Shown in pieces: positions 43,077 through 58,543 of a stretch of DNA of 64,000 bases (position 1 is its first letter; each line of letters opens with the position of its first letter). A model generated the notes under the pieces. The model worked only from the letters and a program-made list of their open reading frames with translations, had not been told where the DNA came from and did no database searches. Location of the stretch: NCBI RefSeq assembly GCF_002811925.1, contig NZ_NPDS01000003.1, positions 291,139 through 355,138 on the forward strand, written 5' to 3'. This DNA is from Leptospira barantonii. Lineage in GTDB: Bacteria > Spirochaetota > Leptospiria > Leptospirales > Leptospiraceae. A program made the position numbers and the translations under genes.

Positions 43077-43559
43077 ATGAAGATTATTATTGCTAGACAT
43101 GGAGAAGCAGAAACGACTTCTCTGGACGGAACCGATCGTTCTAGGTTGCTCACCGCAAAGGGAGAAACCGACGTACGAAAGATGGCGAATTTTCTCAAGA
43201 CCGGTTTCAAAATTTCAAAGATCTATCACAGTCCTTACGAAAGAACCAAACAAACCGCAAAAATTTATACGGACATTTTAAAACCCGAACAAGAAACGGA
43301 ATCCTTGGATTATCTTGAAGCAGGACGGGACATGTCCAACGTTTGTCCGATGATCCGCGACTATTCCAACTCGGATACGATCTTGTTGGTCGGTCATAGT
43401 CCGGACGTTTCCATCTTTGCCGAAAAACTTTTGGGAATCGGCGGAGTCGGAAAAAGTTTTCTTTTTTCACCGGGTTCCGCGCTCGCCGTCAACGTTCCTC
43501 GAGAAAAATTTTTAGACGGTCAAATCATCTGGTTTATCTGTCCCGATTTTCTCTGCTAA
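43077..43559 (+). CDS. sixA: SixA-type phosphohistidine phosphatase
   Basis: Protein of 160 residues, the SixA size. Histidine phosphatase superfamily: catalytic RHG motif at residues 7-9 (IIARHGEAE), then SRLLTAKGETDVRKMANFL, YHSPYERTKQTAKIY with the phosphate-binding Arg, and VGHSPDVSIFAEKLL with the second catalytic His. SixA removes phosphate from His-phosphorylated signalling or PTS proteins. Its direct target here is unknown. A hairpin and tRNA-Pro follow. Confidence 0.92.
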   Translation: MKIIIARHGEAETTSLDGTDRSRLLTAKGETDVRKMANFLKTGFKISKIYHSPYERTKQTAKIYTDILKPEQETESLDYLEAGRDMSNVCPMIRDYSNSDTILLVGHSPDVSIFAEKLLGIGGVGKSFLFSPGSALAVNVPREKFLDGQIIWFICPDFLC

Positions 43560-43600
43560 GTCCTTTTCATTTTTCAGTTTACAGAAGAGCCTTTTCGTAA

Positions 43601-43701
<101 letters not shown>

Positions 43702-43715
43702 TTTCTAAATCGAAG

Positions 43716-44495
43716 TCATCGTTTGCAACGAGCGGTCTTATAAAAAGAATCGATCGCGCCTTCTCTCGAAGCGCCCTGCCCCGTTTGTAAAACCGTAATC
43801 ACCGTATATTCCTTCGGAGAATTTCGAATCCAACGTTCCCAAAGATTTTGTTTCTTTTCCAAAAATCCCAAAAACCAAAACGCACCCGAAAAAGAACCGG
43901 TCTTTCCGTAGACGATCGAATTTTCGGAATCGCATTCGGACCAGAAGGCGGATTCTTTCCAGCGTAAAAAATCTTCTTCGTTGATTCCTTTGGATCGTCC
44001 TTCGTCCTTTAAAAATTCCACCATAAAGTTATGTTGACGTTCCGGAGTTCTTTGAACGGCTTTCGAGAAATATATATTCTTTTTATCTAAATAAGATTTT
44101 TTGAATTCTTTGGAAACGTATTCGATTCGAATCAGAAAGTTTTCGAATTCTTCGTATCGATTCGGCTCCTCTTCGAAAAACGAAAGAAAAAATGAATTCG
44201 AAGAATAAAACATTGCGTCTCTCAGATTCAAATCGCGGGGAGAATCCGGGATATGCGCTTCGAAACTTCTTTTTTGAAATCCGGGCCCAACTAAATTTTT
44301 TTCGATTAAGAATAAGGCGATCCAATATTTGAGAGTGGAAGCCGGTGTGAAACTTTCTTTGAGAAGATCCCCCTCCCCGGAAATCCGAGGAGAAGGGTCA
44401 GTGAAGTGTGAGAATAGTGTAATTTCCTTAGATTGAATCTCTCCGGCGGAAATTAAAATCCAGAGAGCAAGAAATAGGATTCTGCCGTTTAGCAA
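43716..44495 (-). CDS. Class D beta-lactamase-like exported serine hydrolase
   Basis: Protein of 259 residues from a TTG, with a signal peptide (cleavage near IQS-KE). It has the penicillin-recognising fold of OXA enzymes: Ser53-x-x-Lys56 in PASTLK (class D enzymes have PASTFK), a YSSNSFF segment at the second motif where SxV is usual, a QRTPERQHNFMVEFL helix resembling the OXA region before KTG, and KTGS in VYGKTGSFSG. Length suits class D (about 250-270). Lys56 carboxylation cannot be judged. Alternatives are a BlaR-like sensor or low-activity penicillin-binding protein. It overlaps nothing and ends 20 bases from tRNA-Pro. Confidence 0.8.
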   Translation of the reverse strand: MLNGRILFLALWILISAGEIQSKEITLFSHFTDPSPRISGEGDLLKESFTPASTLKYWIALFLIEKNLVGPGFQKRSFEAHIPDSPRDLNLRDAMFYSSNSFFLSFFEEEPNRYEEFENFLIRIEYVSKEFKKSYLDKKNIYFSKAVQRTPERQHNFMVEFLKDEGRSKGINEEDFLRWKESAFWSECDSENSIVYGKTGSFSGAFWFLGFLEKKQNLWERWIRNSPKEYTVITVLQTGQGASREGAIDSFYKTARCKR

Positions 44496-44500
44496 GAATC

Positions 44501-44758
44501 TTATTTCTTAATAAAATGATTTAGGATATTGTCCCGGATCTCTTCGAACCGAACCAATCCCCAAGCTAAGTTGACTTTCAGTTTGAGGGCGTTGTCGCTC
44601 ATGTCCTTTTCGCCCTGGGCTTTCAGTTGATCGAATCGTTCTTCGATCTTTTCTTTGCCGTCGTTCAGATCATCCACGAGTTTATCAAAAATCTCGCGAG
44701 AAGTTTGAACGGCCCCGATTCCTGCATTGATTATGTCGTTTAATTTTTTGTTTTCCAT
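44501..44758 (-). CDS. Phasin-like small helical protein
   Basis: Protein of 85 residues from the ATG at 44758, with GAGGGG 7 bases upstream; longer frames start in unrelated sequence. Amphipathic helices with an alternating hydrophobic and charged pattern (INAGIGAVQTSREIFDKLVDDLNDGKEKIEERFDQL) resemble the phasin/PhaF-type coiled-coil region found in small proteins associated with polyhydroxyalkanoate granules. No PHA synthase is visible in the window, so the functional label is tentative. It lies 5 bases from the beta-lactamase-like gene and probably in the same transcript. Confidence 0.75.
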   Translation of the reverse strand: MENKKLNDIINAGIGAVQTSREIFDKLVDDLNDGKEKIEERFDQLKAQGEKDMSDNALKLKVNLAWGLVRFEEIRDNILNHFIKK

Positions 44759-44894
44759 ACAGTAACCCCTCAATTTGCTTTCGAGGATCTCTATTGCTAT
44801 TTTTGTGCAGTGCATAAAAATAGCAAACACTTTTTTGCTTTTTTTCCTTGCCCCGGTTTCCGATTTCCCGAAAGTTCGAAGACCGTACAAATAT

Positions 44895-45974
44895 ATGAAA
44901 CAACCCAATTTGCCAAAACAAAACCCGAAATGTAGGAACTCCTTCAAATTCTATTTAGGAACCATTCTCCTTATCACCTTAAACATCACAAACTGCGGGG
45001 CCGAAATCAAGGCCGTCGGTCCATCCGGCGCGGCTTGCACCAAAATCGAAGGACTTCCCGGTCCCGAAGACCTGGCCATCGACTCGGAGGAAAAGATTCT
45101 TTATGTCTCAAGCCATGAAAGAAGAATCAAAGACCAGACCGGAAAGATCTTTGCGATCGATTTGAAAAATCCTTCCGCTACGCCCCAGGAAATTTCCGTG
45201 AAATATCCGCCGGACTTCCGACCACACGGAGTAAGCCTTCTCAAAACGAAGGACGTCTACAGACTCTACGTAATCTCTCACCCGAAAATCTACGAAGTCC
45301 ACACGATCGAAATCTTCGAACGCAAAGGAAAAGATTGGTCTCATGTGGGAACTCTTACAGATCCGCTGATCACAAGCCCGAACGACCTATTCGTAGTTTC
45401 CGAAAACGAAATCTATCTTTCGAACGACCACGGAGCCGGAGGAGTCGTACGTTATCTTTGGGACGATTTGTTCAAATTCAAACGCGCTGAAATTTCCTAC
45501 TACGACGGAAAGACTTGGTCGAACCTCGGGAACCCTCTCTCGTTCGGAAACGGAATCCTCTATACGAAAGATTCTCAGGGAAAGGAACTCTTATACAGAT
45601 CCGGTTTTTCCGACAAAACCGTTTTCCAATTTCCGATCACAAGGGAACAAGGCAAACCCGTATTAGGCGAACCGAAATCGATTCTTCTCAGTTCCGGACC
45701 GGACAATCTTGAGTTGGATCCACAGGGTAGAATTTTCGTCGTCGGTCATCCTTCCGTATATAAATTCTTGAGACACTTACGAAACGCGGATTATCTCGCG
45801 CCTACTCAGGTGTATCGAATTTCTTCGGACGGAAGTTCTCAGGAAATTTTTGCGACGTCCGGAGATTTGATTTCGGCGGGAAGCACCGCGATTCCATACG
45901 ATGGAAGATTGTATATCGCGCAGGTATTCAATCCGTTCATTCTCAATTGCGAATATAACAATTCTAGCAAATAG
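44895..45974 (+). CDS. SMP-30/paraoxonase-like lipoprotein
   Basis: Protein of 359 residues from the ATG at 44895; an earlier frame to 44775 is not supported. Lipoprotein signal ending LNITNC. The mature part is a six-bladed beta-propeller of the SMP-30/arylesterase type: GPEDLAIDSEEKILYVSSHERR, PHGVSLL, SPNDLFVVSENEIYLSNDHGAGG, SFGNGILYT, SGPDNLELDPQGRIFVVGHPS, the Asn/Asp positions matching calcium ligands of paraoxonases. Probable lactonase or arylesterase on the cell surface or in the periplasm; substrate unknown. Divergent from the phasin-like gene. Confidence 0.87.
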   Translation: MKQPNLPKQNPKCRNSFKFYLGTILLITLNITNCGAEIKAVGPSGAACTKIEGLPGPEDLAIDSEEKILYVSSHERRIKDQTGKIFAIDLKNPSATPQEISVKYPPDFRPHGVSLLKTKDVYRLYVISHPKIYEVHTIEIFERKGKDWSHVGTLTDPLITSPNDLFVVSENEIYLSNDHGAGGVVRYLWDDLFKFKRAEISYYDGKTWSNLGNPLSFGNGILYTKDSQGKELLYRSGFSDKTVFQFPITREQGKPVLGEPKSILLSSGPDNLELDPQGRIFVVGHPSVYKFLRHLRNADYLAPTQVYRISSDGSSQEIFATSGDLISAGSTAIPYDGRLYIAQVFNPFILNCEYNNSSK

Positions 45975-45992
45975 AAAACGGCTCGATTCTTT

Positions 45993-46681
45993 TTAACGAA
46001 CGTAAAATTTTCGGATCGTATCCGCATAGACGGTTCCCATCAAATCGTATCCGACCGGATTCGGGTGAATCGGGTCCGTCGTCGGATACAAAGGAATCGT
46101 CTTTTCCGTTTCCAGAAATACGGTTTCCATATCGGCGGTCGGATAACGGGAACCTAAACTTCTCAAATACGGATTGATCTGAAAGATATTGGCTCTATAA
46201 CCCGCCTGGATCGTCGGGGGGAGAATGGTGATTAGAATCGCAGAATTGGTATGAGATTGAATCGTTCCAAGAAGAGTTTCGTAGTGATTCGGAAATTGAT
46301 CCGTGGGGTAACCGGAAACGTCGTTGGTTCCCAATTCTAAAATCAAAACATCCTGTTGTTCCGTAAAGGCAGTCCCGATCGCTTGGGTCCAACCGGGAAC
46401 GTCCCTACCCGAAACGGAATAATCCGTTACCGTAAATCGGGAACCGAGTTTTTCTCGAAGACCGAAACCGTCCGATCTTTGGGAAAGAGAATCTCCGATG
46501 ATTCCCACTTTTAAAAGAGGACCGACCAAGGGCAACAAGGCGGAAAGACCCTGTTGTTCGTGTTCTTTTCCCACGCAGTTATTCGCGAAGAAAAAGAATA
46601 AGAAAAATAGAATATTCTGAAATACGAAAACGAAACGAAAGCGAAAGTCCGAAGGCAAACGCGAACCTGAACGCAAGAATT

Positions 46682-46685
<4 letters not shown>
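45993..46685 (-). CDS. SGNH/GDSL hydrolase, putative lipoprotein
   Basis: Protein of 230 residues with GGAAG upstream of the ATG. Hydrophobic leader ending FFFFANNC, a probable lipobox. Blocks: I, GIIGDSLSQRSDG with the nucleophile Ser; III, LGTNDVSG; V, DPIHPNPVGY with the catalytic Asp-His pair. Esterase or acyl-/deacylase activity; family members modify sugars, lipids or surface polymers. It overlaps the glycosyltransferase gene by 4 bases (ATGA), so it may trim or acylate the product of that enzyme. Confidence 0.88.
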
Positions 46686-48181
<1,496 letters not shown>

Positions 48182-48193
48182 AGACCCGAGGGG

Positions 48194-48215
48194 AATCCGG
48201 GATGAATCCCGGATT
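48194..48215 (-). terminator. Hairpin after the second STAS gene
   Basis: AATCCGGGAT (48194-48203) and ATCCCGGATT (48206-48215) around GA, a 10-bp GC-rich stem starting one base beyond the STAS stop and 13 bases before the glycosyltransferase ATG. Without a T-tract it may attenuate read-through or protect the STAS mRNA. Confidence 0.5.
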
Positions 48216-48551
48216 TTAGGTAAGCGAATCGAGAGCGGAACTTTCTGTTTCGTAAACTTCAAACAGATCTAAAAGTTCAACCACATCGAATACTTTTTTT
48301 ACGGGAGGAGTGATACAACAAAGTTTCAACTTTCTTCCCTGCTTTTCCAATTCTCTGACCATACCGACAAAGATACGAATCCCAGAGGATGAAATGTAAG
48401 AGATATTTTCCAGGTTGATTAAGATATCGCCCTGTCCGGACTGAACATCGTCTAGTAACTTCGCTTCGACTTCGTCTGAATGTCCGATATCCAGCCTACC
48501 ATTGAGCGCAACCAGAGTGTGCTTACCGATCTTTTTCGTTTTAATTTCCAA
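48216..48551 (-). CDS. STAS-domain anti-sigma factor antagonist
   Basis: Protein of 111 residues from a TTG with AAGGAAG 7-8 bases upstream. Single STAS domain: VALNGRLDIGHSDEVEAKL, then the switch loop INLENISYISSSGIRIFVGM with the conserved Ser pair just before Gly, as in SpoIIAA/RsbV. It should be reversibly phosphorylated by a partner kinase. It is the second stand-alone STAS protein in the window and more canonical than the one at 7.7 kb. No partner kinase or PP2C phosphatase is adjacent. Confidence 0.93.
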   Translation of the reverse strand: MEIKTKKIGKHTLVALNGRLDIGHSDEVEAKLLDDVQSGQGDILINLENISYISSSGIRIFVGMVRELEKQGRKLKLCCITPPVKKVFDVVELLDLFEVYETESSALDSLT

Positions 48552-48615
48552 AGATGGCTTCCTTTTAAAGAATTAGGACTAAATTAAGGTTTCAGAACGC
48601 GTTTACAACTCATTT

Positions 48616-49194
48616 TTAAGCTCCGATATCTATAATTTCTTCCCAAGAAAATATTTTTACCGGTTCGGGTTTCGATTTTTTCCCAATCAACTTATAGGTA
48701 GCGCGCCTTGTTTTAAATCCGAGATACTCGCCGATAAATCGGATTGAGTTTCCATTCGCGTCCATACGAACGGCTATCGTCTCTCTTATTTTCGGAATGT
48801 TCACTTCGATTCCTGTCTTTCGTTTTAATTTTTGAAGAAGTTTCTGAATCGTTTTCGGATGTAGCCTACCGTGCATTCCAGGAAATAAATATTCCTCGGG
48901 CATTCTCCCTTGAATCGCACCGTAAAAATCCTTCAACAGACAAAGTGGAACGTCCAGATAACGATCCTTTCTCCGCTGAAAACCACGGATTCTTAATATT
49001 CTTTCCTTTAGGTTTACGTCGATCACTCGTATTGAAACCAACTCTTCCTGTTTTAATCCGAATAGAAACAGAAATCGAATCCAAACGTAATGATTGGGGT
49101 TGTTTCTACATTCGTCGATCAACCGTTTGATTTCGAGATTGGTGAGAATTTTTTTATTTCCGGTTATCTCGGAATTCTTTTCATTTATGGTCAT
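48616..49194 (-). CDS. Short tyrosine-recombinase-like protein with altered catalytic residues
   Basis: Start at 49194 (AAGGACGG upstream of the ATG); the longer frame to 49320 is not supported. Protein of 192 residues, catalytic-domain only, without the N-terminal SAM-like domain of 300-residue recombinases. Alignment by eye: box I FLFGLKQEELVSIR has Lys48 where the first catalytic Arg is expected; box II PKIRETIA keeps Arg137 but has Pro134 for His and Glu for the next His; EYLGF has Phe160 where His/Trp is expected; Tyr167 in RATYK fits the nucleophile position. Substituting the first Arg suggests loss or change of strand-transfer activity. Confidence 0.75.
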   Translation of the reverse strand: MTINEKNSEITGNKKILTNLEIKRLIDECRNNPNHYVWIRFLFLFGLKQEELVSIRVIDVNLKERILRIRGFQRRKDRYLDVPLCLLKDFYGAIQGRMPEEYLFPGMHGRLHPKTIQKLLQKLKRKTGIEVNIPKIRETIAVRMDANGNSIRFIGEYLGFKTRRATYKLIGKKSKPEPVKIFSWEEIIDIGA

Positions 49195-49449
49195 AAAAAC
49201 CGTCCTTTTAAAATTCCGGTTCATTGACCATATCCGTAAAATAATGCGAACAAAAATCGGTTTTCGCGCGCCGTGATCCGTAAATTTTCGAAGATTAAAA
49301 CATGTTTTAAGAATATTCAAAAAACATAAATTATTCTAAATCGGAATAATGCCGGGAGCGACTTCTATTACGAATTATAAATAAAAATTAGTCTATTTTA
49401 AGAATAGAAAACAATCGAATCCGAAAAACCGAAGTCCTTTTTCGACGTT

Positions 49450-50142
49450 TCAGTTCACTTCGACTCGACTCAATTCGTCCAGTTCGACCTTCCAAGATTG
49501 GACGATTTGAACCATCACGTCCAACACAGCGGGTTCGGGAGAATCGTATCCATCGGCCGCAAAAGAATCCACAGTCTCGAAACCTTTGATCTGTATCAGG
49601 GAATTCTTTTCCATTTTCGCCCGGAAAACCTCGAATTCTTCGACGGAATCCGTGGGAGAATTCTTCACATAATACGGTTTTACGATGCTCACTCTAAAAC
49701 TTTCGATCGGGAGATTCTTCAGGGTCTGCAAAAGCCGAAAGGACAATAAAGCGACTTCGAGTTTCATTCTTTCCTTATATTCTTTCTGCCCGAGAAAGGT
49801 TAACGCGGAATTTCCGCCCACCGACAACGTTACTCGCACCGCATCCGTAGTGGTTCCGTCAGACGAAACACCGGGGGATATTTCAATTTCCTTCAGTCGA
49901 TCCCCTAACAGTAAAAAGGAGGTCTGACGAATTTTCTCCTCAACGGGAATCCGGCGATCGGATAATATCTTTTCAACCTGCTCCTTTGCGGTCGGCTTAC
50001 ACCCCGTATACGGTAGTAAGATTGCGAAAAGAAGGATAGGGTAAAAGACCCTATATACAATATTTTGATTCTTAGGAATTTGTTTTTGATTTGAGAAGGT
50101 GTTCTGATCCGTTTCGTTTAAGTACAATCGTTCATTCTTCAT
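49450..50142 (-). CDS. Lipoprotein of unknown function
   Basis: Protein of 230 residues. Start at 50142 because AAAGGAGGT lies 8 bases before the ATG, one of the best ribosome sites in the window. A long N-region (about 25 residues) precedes the hydrophobic core and the LLPYTGC lipobox. The mature part begins KPTAKEQVEKILSDRRIPVEEKI and has alternating strands and helices (VRVTLSVGGNSALTFLG, LLSFRLLQTLKNLPIESFRVSIVKPYYV). No family recognised. It faces the AT-rich spacer at 50.1-50.5 kb, so it is probably transcribed from there. Confidence 0.82.
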   Translation of the reverse strand: MKNERLYLNETDQNTFSNQKQIPKNQNIVYRVFYPILLFAILLPYTGCKPTAKEQVEKILSDRRIPVEEKIRQTSFLLLGDRLKEIEISPGVSSDGTTTDAVRVTLSVGGNSALTFLGQKEYKERMKLEVALLSFRLLQTLKNLPIESFRVSIVKPYYVKNSPTDSVEEFEVFRAKMEKNSLIQIKGFETVDSFAADGYDSPEPAVLDVMVQIVQSWKVELDELSRVEVN

Positions 50143-50525
<383 letters not shown>

Positions 50526-50810
50526 ATGAAACCAAAAAAAATTTCGAACGACGATCTTGAGTCCCTGGTAACAGGTGTTAAATCTCAATCCTTAGAAGCA
50601 GTGGGGAATTATCTATATAAAGGATTCAGAATACAGGTTAGTAAATATAATCTGTCCGGAGCTGAAAGAGTTCAACTTCTCTATCAAAGAAGAAGAAACA
50701 ACGGCCTTTGTATCGTATGCGGAAATAAAGTCTCCAAAAAGAACCCTTCCTCGGGCAAACTTTATAGGCTTTGCGAACACCACCGCAAGACAATCGATAA
50801 GAAAAAGTAA
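50526..50810 (+). CDS. Small CxxC/CxxH protein of unknown function
   Basis: Protein of 94 residues. The C-terminal third contains Cys62-x2-Cys65 and Cys83 with His85 and His86 (LCIVCG...RLCEHHRK), a likely zinc site. A basic stretch just before it (YQRRRNNG) and a Lys-rich tail suggest nucleic-acid binding; the pattern resembles zinc ribbons attached to HNH-type nucleases, although no HNH motif is present. The gene is AT-richer than its neighbours and has no clear ribosome site. Possibly acquired or part of the recombinase-associated region. Confidence 0.72.
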   Translation: MKPKKISNDDLESLVTGVKSQSLEAVGNYLYKGFRIQVSKYNLSGAERVQLLYQRRRNNGLCIVCGNKVSKKNPSSGKLYRLCEHHRKTIDKKK

Positions 50811-50874
50811 TCAACCTTTTCGGTAAACCTGCAGATAATCTTTAGAGGGGAACCGTTCTCCTCGGGAGTTTATC

Positions 50875-51393
50875 TTGCAGGCCCAAAGATTCTTCGTTTT
50901 TTTACTGATACCATTCTTAACTTGGATCTCCTTTTCCGGCTCCCTCAATTCGGAAGCGAGTCCCCTCCAAGAAACTCAGGCCGAAAATCTCCTTAGAATC
51001 GCGGAAGAAGCCTATAAGGATCGGAAATTCCATAAATCGATCGAAGAAATTAAAAGTTTCCTGATTCTTTACCCTTCGAGTAAATTCAAAACCAAGGCCT
51101 ATCAGGTTCTAAAGAATAACTATTCGAGACTCGGTCGTCCGGAAAAAGTCCTCGAAATCAATCTGCACCAGTACGCTCAGGAACCGAATTCTTCCCAAGG
51201 TCTGAACGCTTTTTTCGAAGCGGGTAAACTCTATCTTGAAATCGGCGAGGAAAGTAAGGCGAGAGACGTCTTCAAATCGATCTGTTCCCAATCCTTTTCC
51301 CGAGAACTGGCCGAAAAAGCTTCCTTAGAGCTCTCCGAATGGGAGATTTTAAGCGGTTCAAAGACGGAAATGTCGGAATGCGGAGAAAAGTAG
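50875..51393 (+). CDS. Exported TPR-type protein
   Basis: Protein of 172 residues from a TTG with GGGAG 6-7 bases upstream. Signal peptide (cleavage near SEA-SP). Mature part: three to four tetratricopeptide-like helix pairs (LLRIAEEAYKDRKFHKSIEEIKSFLILYPSSKFKTKAYQVL, FFEAGKLYLEIGEESKARDVFKSI), similar to YbgF/BamD-type periplasmic TPR proteins. Role unknown; a scaffold in envelope biogenesis is possible. It lies 85 bases before the cyclic-nucleotide-binding gene. Confidence 0.82.
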   Translation: MQAQRFFVFLLIPFLTWISFSGSLNSEASPLQETQAENLLRIAEEAYKDRKFHKSIEEIKSFLILYPSSKFKTKAYQVLKNNYSRLGRPEKVLEINLHQYAQEPNSSQGLNAFFEAGKLYLEIGEESKARDVFKSICSQSFSRELAEKASLELSEWEILSGSKTEMSECGEK

Positions 51394-51478
51394 CGCTTTT
51401 TTTCGAGTTTCGATTCCCGGATTCCGATAATGAAAACAGTTGAACTCTGATTTTCAAAAAAAATACTAACACAACAGC

Positions 51479-52696
<1,218 letters not shown>

Positions 52697-52720
52697 CGCG
52701 TTACGCGCTCTTCGACCGAG

Positions 52721-53416
52721 ATGCCCTCTTCTTCCGATTCCAAATCCGATTCTTCCAAAGTCTTATCGTCCTCCGTTTCCGCAAAATCTTCCGATCGGGA
52801 GAATCGTCTTAAAAAAGCGACCGACTGGCTTCGTAAAAAAGACCCGATCACAAAAAGACTGATCGACGGGGTCGGACCTTGTAAACTGCAAACGATCGGT
52901 TCTCCCTATCAGGTTTTGATCAAATCCGTTTTGGGTCAGCAACTTTCGACCAAGGTCGCTCTTACCTTTGAACGAAGATTGATCGCCCTGGCGGGAAGTA
53001 GAAAGATTCCTTCTCCCGAACAAATTCTCGAGATTCCGAATTCTAAGATGAGAGGAATCGGTGTTTCCCAGGCCAAAACCGAAACGATCAAACGCGTCGC
53101 AGAAGCGTATAACGATCGGGTGATTACGGATTCAAAACTTCGTAAATTAGAAGATTTGAATGTTCTGGAACTTCTTTGTTCTTTGAAGGGAGTCGGGCCT
53201 TGGACGGCGGAGATGGTTTTGATCTTTGCGTTGGATCGTTGGGATCATTTTTCGATCAACGATTTGATTCTTCGGAAGTCCGTCGAAAAACACTACGGGA
53301 TTTCGAAGGACAACAAAAAAGAGATCGTTCACCTTTTGAAGAATTATTCTCCGTATCGTACGATTCTTTCCTGGTATCTTTGGGCCGATGTCGACGGCGG
53401 AGAAGGTTGGAATTGA
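52721..53416 (+). CDS. DNA-3-methyladenine glycosylase II-like (AlkA family)
   Basis: Protein of 231 residues. After a Ser/Lys-rich tail of about 25 residues comes the HhH-GPD fold: SPYQVLIKSVLGQQLSTKVALTFERRL, KMRGIGVSQAKTETIKRVA, the hairpin LKGVGPWTAEM, and catalytic Asp181 in HFSINDLILRK. It excises alkylated purines from DNA, the first step of base-excision repair. It lacks the N-terminal domain of E. coli AlkA, as do many bacterial homologues. A palindromic hairpin begins 4 bases after the stop. Confidence 0.92.
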   Translation: MPSSSDSKSDSSKVLSSSVSAKSSDRENRLKKATDWLRKKDPITKRLIDGVGPCKLQTIGSPYQVLIKSVLGQQLSTKVALTFERRLIALAGSRKIPSPEQILEIPNSKMRGIGVSQAKTETIKRVAEAYNDRVITDSKLRKLEDLNVLELLCSLKGVGPWTAEMVLIFALDRWDHFSINDLILRKSVEKHYGISKDNKKEIVHLLKNYSPYRTILSWYLWADVDGGEGWN

Positions 53417-53419
53417 AGC

Positions 53420-53448
53420 GCGACTTGTAGGAGTTCCTACAAAATCGC
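53420..53448 (+). repeat. Palindromic dispersed element downstream of the glycosylase gene
   Basis: TTGTAGGA-GT-TCCTACAA at 53425-53442, flanked by GCGA (53420-53423) and TCGC (53445-53448), so it can form a long interrupted hairpin. A variant copy is at 53573-53593 and a weaker one is at 36498-36513. Confidence 0.75.
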
Positions 53449-53518
53449 AAAGAAAAACGCACTTGCAGAATACCACGTTTTCTGATATAGGCAGACTCGT
53501 GCAATTTGCTCCCACAAG

Positions 53519-53547
53519 CCCACCACCACCTCCCTAACTCGGGTGGG
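53519..53547. repeat. GC-rich hairpin in the spacer
   Basis: CCCACC (53519-53524) and GGTGGG (53542-53547) around a C-rich loop with CCACCACCACCTCCC. It resembles short GC-rich sequences often found between Leptospira genes; that comparison is from memory. Confidence 0.45.
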
Positions 53548-53572
53548 GGCGATCCTCGTTTTACTATAAAAT

Positions 53573-53593
53573 CGTCGGAGCTCCTACAAAATC
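53573..53593. repeat. Second copy of the palindromic element
   Basis: CGTCGGAGCTCCTACAAAATC shares GGAG-CTCCTACAA with the element at 53425-53442 and again lies beside a short AAAATC sequence. Confidence 0.6.
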
Positions 53594-53616
53594 CTCACCC
53601 ACGATCCCCGCGATAG

Positions 53617-53745
53617 CGATTGCAACGGAAATCCCGAGCCTGGAAAAGAAAGAGCTTCTGGTTTTAGAATCGAGTCTGCGAGGGATTGCAGTGGAAAGCG
53701 TGGTCGCGAGCCTTTTTCAGGAAAAAGCCCGGCGAGCGAATCGCC
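53617..53745. repeat. REP-like element: paired GATTGCA..GGAAA motifs and hairpins
   Basis: Two related copies: CGATTGCAACGGAAATC at 53617-53633 and GGATTGCAGTGGAAAGC at 53683-53699, each followed by a GAGCC. Further on are a TTTTT/AAAAA hairpin (about 53711-53728) and GGCGA-GCGAA-TCGCC at 53731-53745. The layout, no coding frame and strongly different composition suggest a REP/BIME-like mobile sequence ahead of gmd. Confidence 0.55.
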
Positions 53746-53781
53746 CGCTCCGCGCTTTTGAATTCAAAAAATTGAATATTC

Positions 53782-54804
<1,023 letters not shown>

Positions 54805-54919
54805 CTTCAGACCAGGAAAACCCAAAAACCGGATCTGGCAAGAAAGTTTAGAGGCGGATTCTCCCGTTTACGCGCGCCGGATGGCTTCCAACGCGCGAGT
54901 CGACGCTCAATTTTCAAGG

Positions 54920-56293
<1,374 letters not shown>

Positions 56294-56401
56294 GGTTCTT
56301 CCAAGATTTTAAAAAGAAGTAATAAAACTATTCCTTTTCGAAAAAAACTTTCTTCCACGTTAGCGTTTCTTATTTTCTGTAAGTGAACTCGGTCAAGAAC
56401 T

Positions 56402-57703
<1,302 letters not shown>

Positions 57704-57728
57704 TTTCGCACTAAAAATCCTTGCCTCG

Positions 57729-57740
57729 CCCCGCGCGGGG
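57729..57740. repeat. 12-bp GC palindrome before a membrane-protein gene
   Basis: CCCCGCGCGGGG, a perfect self-complementary 12-mer between the deaminase gene and the following operon. Without a T-tract it is a weak terminator candidate; it could also be a DNA-binding site. Confidence 0.35.
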
Positions 57741-57760
57741 AAGATTGTAGAAGAAAGGCC

Positions 57761-58542
<782 letters not shown>

Positions 58543-58543
<1 letters not shown>

